Shown here: piece by piece, positions 45,411 through 54,331 of the stretch
Position numbering within the stretch: the first letter of the stretch is position 1
How the letters are laid out: each line of letters starts with the position of its first letter
Assembly: GCA_016933335.1 (NCBI GenBank)
Contig: JAFGBD010000025.1
Span: forward strand, 1 to 64,000
Length of the DNA stretch: 64,000 nucleotides
Origin: Bacteroidales bacterium
Lineage (GTDB): Bacteria; Bacteroidota; Bacteroidia; Bacteroidales; UBA10428
Direction: 5' to 3'
The notes under the pieces: model-generated
What the model was told of the DNA's origin: nothing
Databases searched by the model: none
Seen by the model: only the letters and a program-made list of their open reading frames with translations
Position numbers and translations under genes: made by a program

Positions 45411-46256
45411 ATGCATAAAGACTGTATTCGATGTTTTCTTAAACAGGCCGATAAACTGTTTACCAGATATGGTGTAAAGGATGATATCGCGAATGATATC
45501 ACCACCCGGTTCAGATTATTCATTGATAAGCACAAAGAAAACAATCTGCTCGCTCCTGAAGCAGCCTGCCTGATGCACCGTCTTTTAAAAAAAGCAACAA
45601 GCATCGACAATATATACAGGAAAGAAAAAAAAGACTACAATGATTTGTTGTTGAGCCTGGAAGACGATGTAAGGGAAATAATTAACAAATCGGATGATCC
45701 GTTTCAAACAGCGTTACGATACGCTCTGGCAGGAAATATCATTGATTTTGGTCCGCCGGAGCCATTTGATGTTTTCAAAGCACTGTCAACGGCAGTTTCA
45801 AAAGAACCGGCTATAGACCATTCGCTGATATTGAAAGACGAATTAAAAAAAGCATCAACAGTTTTGTATCTGGGAGACAATGCGGGTGAAATTGTACTGG
45901 ATAAGTTGTTTATTCAAATCATCAACCATCCTGAACTCTATTTTGCCGTTCGCGGAGGAAATATCATCAATGACATTACAATGGAAGATGCTGAATATAC
46001 AGGGATAACAAAAACTACAAATGTAATATCGAACGGATATGATGCCCCTTCAACCCTGCTGAACCGATGCTCTGAGGAATTCAAAGAAATATTTGACAAA
46101 GCGGATATCATCATATCAAAAGGTCAGGGCAACCTAGAAGGCCTGATAGAAAATAAAAATAAAAGAATTTTTTTCCTGCTGATGGTAAAATGCAGTGTCA
46201 TGGCAGATATGGTTGGTGCAAAGGAGAAAGATGTTGTTGTATTATTTAACCGGTGA
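45411..46256 (+). CDS. DUF89 / ARMT1-like metal-dependent phosphatase family protein
   Basis: 281 residues. MHKDCIRCFLKQADKL at the start with a CxxC pair, and the core motif VLYLGDNAGEIVLDKL with metal-binding Asp-Asn; ISKGQGNLEGL and a final VKCSVMADMVG. DUF89 proteins are metal-dependent phosphatases for damage-prone phosphometabolites. Eight bases after the NifX-like gene. Confidence 0.87.
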   Translation: MHKDCIRCFLKQADKLFTRYGVKDDIANDITTRFRLFIDKHKENNLLAPEAACLMHRLLKKATSIDNIYRKEKKDYNDLLLSLEDDVREIINKSDDPFQTALRYALAGNIIDFGPPEPFDVFKALSTAVSKEPAIDHSLILKDELKKASTVLYLGDNAGEIVLDKLFIQIINHPELYFAVRGGNIINDITMEDAEYTGITKTTNVISNGYDAPSTLLNRCSEEFKEIFDKADIIISKGQGNLEGLIENKNKRIFFLLMVKCSVMADMVGAKEKDVVVLFNR

Positions 46257-46274
46257 AAAGGATTTTTACAGTAA

Positions 46275-47135
46275 ATGAAAATTGCCATTACCAGCGGAAA
46301 AGGAGGGACAGGTAAAACCACGGTAAGCACAGGTCTTTTTCATATCATCACCAGGTATCTGAAGTATAATGTACAACTCCTGGATTGTGATGTAGAAGAG
46401 CCGGATTGTCATATTTTTATAAAAGCTTCTGAAAATTGCCGATACCCGGTTACCATTGCAATACCTGAGATTGAAACAGAGAAATGTACTTTTTGCGGAA
46501 AATGCAAATCGGTCTGTGCTTATAATGCCATCATCATGCTCCCTCCGGCAGGATATATAGAAGTAGTGGAAGACATGTGCCATGGCTGCGGAGCGTGCTT
46601 GTATGTATGTCCTGAGAAAGCCATCAGGGAGAACATAAAATCTGTCGGTAAGATAACACACTATGATTATTATGTGCAGGATGAGTTTATTGAGGGAAGG
46701 ATGGATGTTGGCAGTGCATTGCAAACAAGGGTCATAAGGGAAACAATAAACCATGCCGGAGAAGATGGTATCATACTGATGGATTCACCGCCCGGAACTT
46801 CATGCCCGGTTATAGCAACAGCATCCAAAGCCGATTATGTAATCATGGTTACCGAACCGACACCTTTTGGCTTGTATGACCTGAAACTGATGGCTGATAC
46901 TGTCAGACAGCTTGGTAAAAAACATGGAATCGTGATAAATAAAGCAGGATTTGATTATGAACCCCTGTACAATTTTATCAATGAAAATAAAATTCCCATA
47001 CTGGGTGAAATACCTTTTAAAAGGGAGTATGCAGAGGCATATTCAAAAGGCATGATACCTGCAGACTCAGATGTGGAACTCAGGAAAATATTTATGGGTA
47101 TTATCAATAGCATCATAAATGGAAAAACCCTTTGA
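46275..47135 (+). CDS. MinD-superfamily ATPase with inserted ferredoxin domain, copy 1
   Basis: 286 residues. Walker A GKGGTGKT (8-15), then an inserted 2[4Fe-4S] ferredoxin (C71-C74-C77-C81 and C102-C105-C108-C112), then DSPPGTSCPV and TEPTPFGLYDL. By family an ATP-dependent Fe-S-handling protein. Overlaps copy 2 by 17 bases. Confidence 0.92.
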   Translation: MKIAITSGKGGTGKTTVSTGLFHIITRYLKYNVQLLDCDVEEPDCHIFIKASENCRYPVTIAIPEIETEKCTFCGKCKSVCAYNAIIMLPPAGYIEVVEDMCHGCGACLYVCPEKAIRENIKSVGKITHYDYYVQDEFIEGRMDVGSALQTRVIRETINHAGEDGIILMDSPPGTSCPVIATASKADYVIMVTEPTPFGLYDLKLMADTVRQLGKKHGIVINKAGFDYEPLYNFINENKIPILGEIPFKREYAEAYSKGMIPADSDVELRKIFMGIINSIINGKTL

Positions 47136-48015
47136 GATAGTCATTTTAAGCGGTAAAGGCGGAACGGGTAAAACAAGCGTGGCTGCATCCTTTGCTTCTA
47201 TGGCTGAAAACGCTGTTTTAACTGATTGTGATGTGGACGCTGCCGATCTCCACCTTATCCTTACACCTGAAATATACCGTTCGGAAACATTTGACAGTGG
47301 TGCAAAAGCGGTTATCAATACAGAAAAATGTACTTCGTGTGGTTTGTGTATGGAGTTATGCCGTTTCAAAGCTATTGAACTCATCAATGATGTTTATATA
47401 ATTGACGAATATGCCTGTGAAGGATGTGGATTATGTAAGGAGGTTTGTCCCGAAGGAGCCATTGATATCACAAAATACGAGCATAATAATATATATTTTT
47501 CCGATTGCCGCTTTGGCCCGATGATTTATGGCAGACTGGGAATTGCTGAAGAAAATTCGGGTAAACTTGTTGCTAAAATCAGGAAGTATGCCAAAGAGAT
47601 TGCTCAAAAAAACAATGCCGCATATATTATCACAGACGGTCCACCCGGCATAGGCTGTCCGGTAATCTCATCGGTAACCGGAGCTGACATGGTTGTGGCA
47701 GTTACAGAACCAACCCTTTCAGGCTGGCACGATCTGCAAAGGCTCATTGAACTCGTTGACCGGTTTCATACATCTGTCTCTGTTATTATCAACAAATTTG
47801 ATCTGAATCAGTATATGACAGACATGATTGAAAATAATCTTAAAGAAAAAGCAATAAAAGTAACCGGTAAAATCCCGTATGACGAAACAATGTTGCATGC
47901 CCAGCTGGAAGGAAAGACAATCAATGAGTTTGATCCGCAAGGACTTCCATCAAAAGAACTGAGTAAAATATGGAATACAATAAAATCTGTGATTTATGAA
48001 CCAAAAAGTATTTGA
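47119..48015 (+). CDS. MinD-superfamily ATPase with inserted ferredoxin domain, copy 2
   Basis: 298 residues. Walker A SGKGGTGKTS (11-20), ferredoxin motifs C71-C74-C77-C81 and C100-C103-C106-C110, DGPPGIGCPV and TEPTLSGWHDL. The pair probably form a heterodimer, as these genes nearly always occur in twos. Overlaps the Mrp gene by 20 bases. Confidence 0.92.
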   Translation: MEKPFEIVILSGKGGTGKTSVAASFASMAENAVLTDCDVDAADLHLILTPEIYRSETFDSGAKAVINTEKCTSCGLCMELCRFKAIELINDVYIIDEYACEGCGLCKEVCPEGAIDITKYEHNNIYFSDCRFGPMIYGRLGIAEENSGKLVAKIRKYAKEIAQKNNAAYIITDGPPGIGCPVISSVTGADMVVAVTEPTLSGWHDLQRLIELVDRFHTSVSVIINKFDLNQYMTDMIENNLKEKAIKVTGKIPYDETMLHAQLEGKTINEFDPQGLPSKELSKIWNTIKSVIYEPKSI

Positions 48016-48808
48016 AAAAATCGAACTGCCAGGTGTTAAAAACATCATCGTTATTGCTTCGGGTAAAGGTGGAGTCGGAAAATCAACAGTAGCGGCTAAT
48101 CTGGCGGTATCTCTGTCCAGGCAGGGATGCAAAACTGCCCTTGTGGATGCTGATTTGTACGGTCCTTCAATACCTATGATGTTTGGCGTACAGGATGAGC
48201 AACCTGGCGGAGTTGAGAAAAACGGCAAACAATATATCAGTCCCATTGAAAAGTATGGTGTTAAACTGGTTTCCATAGGTTTTTTTATCAAACCCGGACA
48301 ATCTCTTATTTGGCGGGGCCCTCTGGCTTCAAACGGCTTGCTGCAGCTTTTCAGAGACACTGACTGGGGTGAACTGGATTTCATGATTGTGGATTTTCCA
48401 CCGGGGACAGGTGATATTCAGCTTACAACCGTCCAGAAACTCAACCTGGCAGGAGCAGTCATTGTAACAACACCCCAGGAAGTGGCTGTTTCTGATGCAC
48501 GAAAAGCAGCCGGCATGTTTACCAATCCTGATTTAAATGTACCCATACTGGGTATCATTGAAAACATGGCGTGGTTCACTCCTGACAAACATCCCGATGA
48601 GAAATATTTTCTTTTCGGAAAAGGAGGAGGAGAAAAACTGGCAAAGGAATTCAAAACCCGCTTGCTGGGTCAGATTCCTTTGGTTCTGGAAATCGGTGAG
48701 GGTTCTGATAAAGGAAAAACCATTTATAATCAGTCTGACAAAACCATTATCAGTTCATTTGATTCTATCTCGCATATAATCAAAGAATTAACAAACACTA
48801 AAGTATGA
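47996..48808 (+). CDS. Mrp/NBP35-type Fe-S carrier ATPase, short
   Basis: 270 residues. Deviant Walker A ASGKGGVGKST (21-31), DLYGPSIPMMFG, DFPPGTGDIQLT and IENMAWFTPDKHPDEKYFLF. The usual N-terminal DUF59 domain is absent. The CxxC seen in many relatives is not present, as in other Bacteroidota. Fe-S cluster carrier by family. Starts within copy 2 and overlaps def by four bases. Confidence 0.92.
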   Translation: MNQKVFEKIELPGVKNIIVIASGKGGVGKSTVAANLAVSLSRQGCKTALVDADLYGPSIPMMFGVQDEQPGGVEKNGKQYISPIEKYGVKLVSIGFFIKPGQSLIWRGPLASNGLLQLFRDTDWGELDFMIVDFPPGTGDIQLTTVQKLNLAGAVIVTTPQEVAVSDARKAAGMFTNPDLNVPILGIIENMAWFTPDKHPDEKYFLFGKGGGEKLAKEFKTRLLGQIPLVLEIGEGSDKGKTIYNQSDKTIISSFDSISHIIKELTNTKV

Positions 48809-49320
48809 TTTTACCGATTATCAAATATGGTTCAAAGGTGCTTAGAAAAAAAGCCTTTGATCTGGACAAAGGAGATGATTTTGACAAAACAGCCCGGAAT
48901 ATGATGCTGACGCTGAAAAATGCCGATGGAATTGGATTGGCCGGACCACAGGTCGGGCTTTTAAAAAATATTTTTATTATCGATACCACTCCTTTTAAAG
49001 ACAAAGGTGTGGAGATCGTCGAGAAAGCATATTTCAATCCATCCATAATTCATTTAAGTGACAACAGTGTTTACTATAACGAAGGTTGTCTGAGTATACC
49101 CGGAATAAATGAAGACGTACTTCGGCCTGATAAAATAGAAGTGCGTTACAGGGATCAGAATTTTGACTGGCATGAAGAGGTGCTTGATGGTCTTGCTGCA
49201 CGGATTTTTCAGCACGAATTTGACCATCTGCAAGGTATCCTGTTTATCGATAAGTTAAGTCCCTTGAGAAAAAAACTGATTAAAAACAAGCTGCGGGAAA
49301 TCAGAAACAGTCAACATTAA
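48805..49320 (+). CDS. def: Peptide deformylase
   Basis: 171 residues. Motifs GIGLAGPQ (42-49; usual second Ala is Gly), EGCLSIPG (93-100) and HEFDH (137-141) supply Cys and two His for Fe2+/Zn2+. Removes N-formyl groups. Its usual partner fmt is not adjacent; here it is coupled to mrp. Confidence 0.93.
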   Translation: MILPIIKYGSKVLRKKAFDLDKGDDFDKTARNMMLTLKNADGIGLAGPQVGLLKNIFIIDTTPFKDKGVEIVEKAYFNPSIIHLSDNSVYYNEGCLSIPGINEDVLRPDKIEVRYRDQNFDWHEEVLDGLAARIFQHEFDHLQGILFIDKLSPLRKKLIKNKLREIRNSQH

Positions 49321-49342
49321 TATAAAATTAAAACAAAGAATC

Positions 49343-49525
49343 ATGCCAAAAATGAATGGAACCGGTCCTGAAGGCAAAGGACCAAAAACAGGCAGGGGAT
49401 TAGGAAAGTGCGGAAAGAAAATGTCACAGGAAGAATTACCGGAAAAAACGGACAAAGGTATGGGTAAACGCCGGAAATCAGGAGGAGGTGAGGGCAGAGG
49501 CAAACGGTTAAAATTCAATAAATAA
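49343..49525 (+). CDS. Short DUF5320-like protein
   Basis: 60 residues: MPKMNGTGPEGKGPKTGRGL start with GKCGKK and a basic GMGKRRKSGGGEGRGKR end. No coiled coil, unlike 44575. The remnant at 32890 matches its 3' end. Function unknown. Confidence 0.75.
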   Translation: MPKMNGTGPEGKGPKTGRGLGKCGKKMSQEELPEKTDKGMGKRRKSGGGEGRGKRLKFNK

Positions 49526-49545
49526 AATGATATTCTGTTTCAATC

Positions 49546-50058
49546 ATGGCTGTTTGCAGTAAGTGTCGAAAAAGGTTGATATTATGGACCACTCTCACTA
49601 CCATAAGTATTGGTATTGGTCTGTTTATGGATTTGATTCTTTTTAAGACACATGAATTTCCTGTATATTTAAGATTAACAGGGCTTGCAGGAATAATTCT
49701 TACTCATTTCCTTTTAAAAAGAACCGGCCGGCTACTCAGAGAGTTTGGAGAATGTGAACTTTGGGGATGGTCAACAAGGCTTATCATCAGGAATGTGTAT
49801 AAATGTGTCCGCCACCCGCATCATTTGGGAGTTGGTACATTCATGACATTTCTTGGTTTATTGATCGGCTATCCTGTAACCTTTCTCCTGATTGCTGTCA
49901 CTCAATGGTTGTGGGTTTTTCTTTTTGTGCTGGTTATTGAAGAAAAAGAATGTCTTGAAAAGTTCGGAGAGCAATACAGAAAGTATCAGGAGAGAGTACC
50001 CATGTTTTTTTGCAATCCTTTTTGTATTATCAAAGAATTAACAAAATCAATCGATTAA
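49546..50058 (+). CDS. ICMT/PEMT-type membrane methyltransferase family protein
   Basis: 170 residues with four to five helices and a CSKC start. CVRHPHHLGVGTFM and EEKECLEKFGEQYRKYQERV are the SAM-binding signatures of isoprenylcysteine methyltransferase-like proteins. Substrate unknown. Last gene of the unit; convergent with the barrel gene. Confidence 0.82.
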   Translation: MAVCSKCRKRLILWTTLTTISIGIGLFMDLILFKTHEFPVYLRLTGLAGIILTHFLLKRTGRLLREFGECELWGWSTRLIIRNVYKCVRHPHHLGVGTFMTFLGLLIGYPVTFLLIAVTQWLWVFLFVLVIEEKECLEKFGEQYRKYQERVPMFFCNPFCIIKELTKSID

Positions 50059-50074
50059 TACAAAAGAGCATATA

Positions 50075-51004
50075 TTATAAATCAATGTCTCTGGAAACTC
50101 CAAAGGTTAGTCCGAACAGAGTACCCAGTTGTATACCGTTCAGATACTGATAAACAGGAAAATCACACATAACTGAGATATTCCATGTCTCTTTGATGGT
50201 GCAATTGATTTGCGGGGATAAGAGAAACACGATTCCTCCTGAAGCTTCAACAGCTTCATTGTACCTTGTATTTTTTGCCCTTATCTCGTTTCTGATCTGA
50301 AGGATGGTTGTCCAGTCGCCCTTCAGCCACTGAAACATCAAATGTTTTGAGATGAATAGTGAAGTGTAAAAAGAATTTCCCAATTTAAAATCTTTGTGAT
50401 TCATACGGTTTGTTTCAAAACGGTTGGTTAAAAAAAGCCGCAAACCCCTTAAAGAATATTCCTTAACCAGAAAAGACTGAAATACCATTCCGTATGATCC
50501 GATGCTTGATTGAACTTCCTCAGGCAGCTCCACCCCGTCTGCTATCTGGTAGTTGAATGAAGAAGGAATTTTCAGGCCAGTACTTGCAGAATAGTAAATT
50601 CTTCGCTGATTATTGGTATAAATACCATACCTGGCAGAAACAATAAAATTAGAGAAACCATATCCCCGGACTTTCCGTGCGGGCTCAATATCATAGTGTT
50701 GCGTTTTATTTATAAAATAGCCCATTTCGGTTTCAAGGGTTAGTCTTGAAGTGATACCATATCCCAGGATGGCTCCCAGGTAATTGTAACTGGCACTTTC
50801 GATCAAATCAAAGTCAGAAGGCTTGCTCTTCTCAAAATACGTGTCTCCGTAATTATACTTGTAAAAAGATATTGCGCGGAGTGTTTTTGACGGAAGAGCC
50901 AGCAGGTTACTTGTTCCCCCAACCGGATTAACAGATGATAGACACTGAGAAAATATCAGTTGGGTATAGAATAATGCGAGAAGAAAAGATACCATCCTTT
51001 TCAT
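50075..51004 (-). CDS. Outer-membrane beta-barrel protein
   Basis: 309 residues. Signal peptide MKRMVSFLLALFYTQLIFSQ, then alternating amphipathic strands (RLTLETEMGYFINKTQHYD, YGIYTNNQRRIYYSASTGLK) ending in aromatic strands. No family recognised. Last of a three-gene minus unit; overlaps the lipoprotein gene by four bases. Confidence 0.65.
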   Translation of the reverse strand: MKRMVSFLLALFYTQLIFSQCLSSVNPVGGTSNLLALPSKTLRAISFYKYNYGDTYFEKSKPSDFDLIESASYNYLGAILGYGITSRLTLETEMGYFINKTQHYDIEPARKVRGYGFSNFIVSARYGIYTNNQRRIYYSASTGLKIPSSFNYQIADGVELPEEVQSSIGSYGMVFQSFLVKEYSLRGLRLFLTNRFETNRMNHKDFKLGNSFYTSLFISKHLMFQWLKGDWTTILQIRNEIRAKNTRYNEAVEASGGIVFLLSPQINCTIKETWNISVMCDFPVYQYLNGIQLGTLFGLTFGVSRDIDL

Positions 51005-51384
51005 TCAACAACAATATAGATTTCTTTCGCTTCAGATTTATCATTACCATCTTTCACTGTGCAGGTGATTTTATTCCTTCCGGCATGACAGGGGCCCGCA
51101 GCATAAATTACCTCTGCTCCTCCGGGACCCAGAATATCTCCTGCAGAGGCAGTCCAGTTAAATGTGATCTTATAACCTGATGCAACAGCAGTGATTCTGG
51201 TTGTTTCGCCAAACAGAATCGTATCTTTTTCTGCATCGAGTGAACTGAATATAAGTGGTTGTGACGGATCACCATTATTATTGTTTTTTTCACAGGAGGT
51301 AAAAAAAAGCAACAGGATCAGAATTATTCCTGCCAAGACCGGCAACAGATGATATTTTCTTTTAAGAAACCTCTGATTAATCAT
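51001..51384 (-). CDS. Small lipoprotein with Ig-like fold
   Basis: 127 residues. Lipobox LLFFTSC near residue 30; mature part (TTRITAVASGYKITFNWTAS; GRNKITCTVKDGNDKSEAKE) is like a PKD/Ig-type beta sandwich. Follows the FISUMP lipoprotein gene by four bases; probably surface or periplasmic. Confidence 0.65.
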   Translation of the reverse strand: MINQRFLKRKYHLLPVLAGIILILLLFFTSCEKNNNNGDPSQPLIFSSLDAEKDTILFGETTRITAVASGYKITFNWTASAGDILGPGGAEVIYAAGPCHAGRNKITCTVKDGNDKSEAKEIYIVVE

Positions 51385-51388
51385 TTGT

Positions 51389-52270
51389 TTATTGATCTTT
51401 TATACAACGTACTGAAAATGCATATGTTTTTGGAAAAGTATTCCATCGTCCAACCCTGCTATCTGTGGAGCTGAGACAGCGACGCCAGGCATAATCGCCG
51501 TATTCGGTGGAAGTCCAGATGTATTCAAACTTATCCAATAAACTATAATAGCCATTGTCTGAACGTCTTCCTGCCAGGATAGCCTCATAACCTGAATTGC
51601 CTCCCTTTATCAGCGATGTTCCGACACCTTCGCCCCTCCAGGTGTTAACCATATCGGCCTCTTCATTTGTCATACCGAGGAAGATTTCAAGTTCTTTCCA
51701 TTCACCGTCTGACGGTATATGCCAGCCATCCGGACATATTCCCTGAGCCATTTCAGTTACAGAACCGTTCATGATAACATCCCAGGTATAAAGCCTGCCA
51801 TAGGTTGAATGATAGTCAGGATTGTCATTATAGCAGTAACTTGAAATCGGACTACCTTGCGGTGATTTTGTAACCTTAAGATTCTCTTTCATCCATGTTT
51901 GGTCACCGATTTCTATAGTATGGTAAATGTTTCCTTCAATGTCGGATATCAGGGAGTCTGATCCGGGCTGAGTAATGAGAATATCTGCAGATGCCGATGA
52001 ATCAACAGCATCCATAACTGTAACGGAATAGATACCTGCACCCATGTTTTCAAGATCCTCTTTATCCGAACCATTTGACCAGGCAAAAACATAGGGTAAT
52101 ATGCCACCTGACACAGTGAGGTTGATGGATCCGTCATGCAAACCGTAGGATGAAACATGCCTGACCTCATAACTGATCTCAATAGGAACAGTTGAATCTT
52201 CCTGTTTTTTGCAACCCTGAAAAACAAGGCATATCAGACAAAAAAACACTATTTTCTCAGAGAAGTGCAT
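51389..52270 (-). CDS. FISUMP-domain lipoprotein with SprB-like repeat
   Basis: 293 residues. Lipobox CLVFQGC (about 14-20). Residues 35-105 resemble a SprB repeat (SYGLHDGSINLTVSGGILPY). The rest is a Fib_succ_major domain: GNIYHTIEIGDQTWMKENLK, CPDGWHIPSDGEWKELE, ending FSVRCIKD. Function unknown. Head of the three-gene unit; the -7 element TATTTTTG (52310-52303) follows the operator at 52330 by 19 bases. Confidence 0.85.
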   Translation of the reverse strand: MHFSEKIVFFCLICLVFQGCKKQEDSTVPIEISYEVRHVSSYGLHDGSINLTVSGGILPYVFAWSNGSDKEDLENMGAGIYSVTVMDAVDSSASADILITQPGSDSLISDIEGNIYHTIEIGDQTWMKENLKVTKSPQGSPISSYCYNDNPDYHSTYGRLYTWDVIMNGSVTEMAQGICPDGWHIPSDGEWKELEIFLGMTNEEADMVNTWRGEGVGTSLIKGGNSGYEAILAGRRSDNGYYSLLDKFEYIWTSTEYGDYAWRRCLSSTDSRVGRWNTFPKTYAFSVRCIKDQ

Positions 52271-52329
52271 TGAACCTGAAATACTGGCAGCTTAACATCG
52301 ATACAAAAATAAGGAATTCTTTATTAATC

Positions 52330-52343
52330 TGAACATATGTTCG
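52330..52343. promoter_or_regulatory. Palindromic operator between lipoprotein and zinc units
   Basis: TGAACATATGTTCG, one change from TGAAC-N4-GTTCA, in the divergent spacer 52271-52518. It could serve the minus unit, the plus unit or both. Confidence 0.55.
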
Positions 52344-52518
52344 TAATTTTACCGGCGATTAAAGTCAGATCCATAATCAGTATATTCATTATCAGGTTAA
52401 TTTCTTTTTATGGTTAAGGCAGGCATGGAAATCAGATTTCAAAATAAATAAACCGGTTATTTTCAGGTAAGGAATTCTGATTGTTTTTCTATATTTGTCC
52501 GATTAATTCAGAAAATAA

Positions 52519-52887
52519 TTGGAATTGATATTTGCAAGATACCGACAGTACTTCGCAGTGTTGCTTTTCATCCTGACCGGTTTACTGGTTACAAATGCTG
52601 CAATTAACAGGCATGTACATATTTACAAAGGTTATGTTGTTTCTCATGCACACCCGTACAGCAGAGATGATGTGAATCAATCACCCGTAAAATCGCACCA
52701 TCACACAGATGCCGAGTTTATTGTTCTGAACCTGATTACAAATCTTCAGGTCCTGGCCGGCTGTTTCATCTTTTTAACTGCAATAGTGATTCTCATCAGG
52801 TTAGTGGAAATCATACCTGCAAAAGTTTTTATTCAACTGCTTCCATATACATCGCAAAAATACAGAGCCCCTCCCAGGTTTTCTTAA
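52519..52887 (+). CDS. Small His-rich two-helix membrane protein (SHAHPY/KSHHHT type), copy 2
   Basis: 122 residues from TTG 52519; no ATG fits. Helix about 11-28, then HVHI (32-35), VVSHAHPYS (40-48), KSHHHTDAE (58-66), a second helix about 77-98 and a tail YRAPP. Colinear with copy 1 at 31710 to within one residue. Precedes an outer-membrane protein and ZnuA/ZnuB-like genes, so a zinc-binding periplasmic role is likely. Family not recognised. Confidence 0.75.
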   Translation: MELIFARYRQYFAVLLFILTGLLVTNAAINRHVHIYKGYVVSHAHPYSRDDVNQSPVKSHHHTDAEFIVLNLITNLQVLAGCFIFLTAIVILIRLVEIIPAKVFIQLLPYTSQKYRAPPRFS

Positions 52888-52981
52888 AACACATTTTGCA
52901 GTCTTTCGGATTCATTCTTATAGCCTGCTGTTTTATCAAAAAGAGTTCATATAATGATTTATATCTAATGCTATTTTTGTA

Positions 52982-54256
52982 ATGAAATATTTCTATATAC
53001 CATTCATATTTATCCCGTTCAATATTCACCTAACATTTCCCCAGCAGGAGACTGATTCTGTAAAAATGATGCTGGAAGACCGGATTGAGCAGCTTGAGAA
53101 AAAATTAGAGCAGGTAAAGGAAGCTGATAAATTGCAGGAACTGCTGGATGATGCCAACCGACTGGCAGTGATGAAGCAAGAAGAAGAAACCGGCATTTCA
53201 AAAAAGTTTTTCAGCGGAACCAGGCAGCAGCAGGGATTGAATCCAAATATCAGTCTGCTTGGTGATTTTTTTGGCGCGGTCAGCTCATCAGATAATATAT
53301 TAATCACAGAACCAGGCGAATTTTCATACGGGAGTAACGGAATGTTTATGAGGGGACTTGAAATGACATTTGAGTCGGCACTGGATCCTTTTGCCAGGGG
53401 TAAAGTGATCATGCATTTGCATCAGGATGAACTTGAAGTGGAGGAGGCATATATTGAGCTGCTGAATCTGCCGCTCAATCTAAAACTGAAAACCGGTATT
53501 TTTTATACCGAGTACGGACTGCTGAACAGGTATCATACCCATGCATTGCCACAATTCGACCGACCGCGTGTTGCTGCAAGGTACTTTGGTATTGAAGGGC
53601 TTGGCGGTGTCGGGGCAGAAGCTGATTTTATGCTACCCTGTTTATTGTTTGCCCATGCCACCTCCCTTGATATTTCAGTAACTGAAGGAAGTAATGATTT
53701 CATTTTTACAACCGGAAGAGACATCAACCTTTTATATACTGCTCATTTTAAAAACTACTATGATATTTCGGAAAGTAGTTTCATTGAATACTGTATAAGC
53801 GGAGCAGGGGGAAGGAATGATACCTCACTATATACCAATTCTTTTGTCGGTAGCTTCGGGGTACGTTATAAATGGATGCCTCCGGGCAGATCAAAATACC
53901 GGACACTGGACTGGAATACAGAGTTTTATCATGGTATTGCGGAAACAACCGGAAAAAGCATTCATAGCAATGGATTTTATTCTTCCATTCAGAATAAACT
54001 GAATGCACGCTTCTGGATATGCGGAAGAATCGGTTATGCCCAGATGCCATATGACAATAAGCAGTACGAATGGGATTATACAATATGTTTTGATTACTGG
54101 CAGAGCGAATTTGTCTTTTTCCGCTTGCAGTATCAATACAACCATCGTTACATCCACGACATACCGGCTGGATCGGGGGACAGATTACCAAGCGATCATT
54201 CACTGATTGTTCAGGTTTCATGGGCCATGGGACCACATAAACATGAAGCTTATTAA
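52982..54256 (+). CDS. Outer-membrane protein of the zinc-uptake unit
   Basis: 424 residues. Signal-like start, a coiled-coil segment (MLEDRIEQLEKKLEQVKEAD, about 29-62), then a barrel with NPNISLLGDFFGAVSS, LDPFARGKVIMHLHQDELEV and the YGLLNRYHTHALPQFDRP stretch. Similar proteins commonly lie next to metal ABC transporters; I rate it a porin-like or metal-related barrel. 94 bases after the His-rich gene and 75 before the znuA-like gene. Confidence 0.75.
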   Translation: MKYFYIPFIFIPFNIHLTFPQQETDSVKMMLEDRIEQLEKKLEQVKEADKLQELLDDANRLAVMKQEEETGISKKFFSGTRQQQGLNPNISLLGDFFGAVSSSDNILITEPGEFSYGSNGMFMRGLEMTFESALDPFARGKVIMHLHQDELEVEEAYIELLNLPLNLKLKTGIFYTEYGLLNRYHTHALPQFDRPRVAARYFGIEGLGGVGAEADFMLPCLLFAHATSLDISVTEGSNDFIFTTGRDINLLYTAHFKNYYDISESSFIEYCISGAGGRNDTSLYTNSFVGSFGVRYKWMPPGRSKYRTLDWNTEFYHGIAETTGKSIHSNGFYSSIQNKLNARFWICGRIGYAQMPYDNKQYEWDYTICFDYWQSEFVFFRLQYQYNHRYIHDIPAGSGDRLPSDHSLIVQVSWAMGPHKHEAY

Positions 54257-54331
54257 TGCAATACCAAAAAACAGCTACTGCATACGAATGAACAGGAATT
54301 ACATATCAATTAAACAAATAAAACAACTAAG

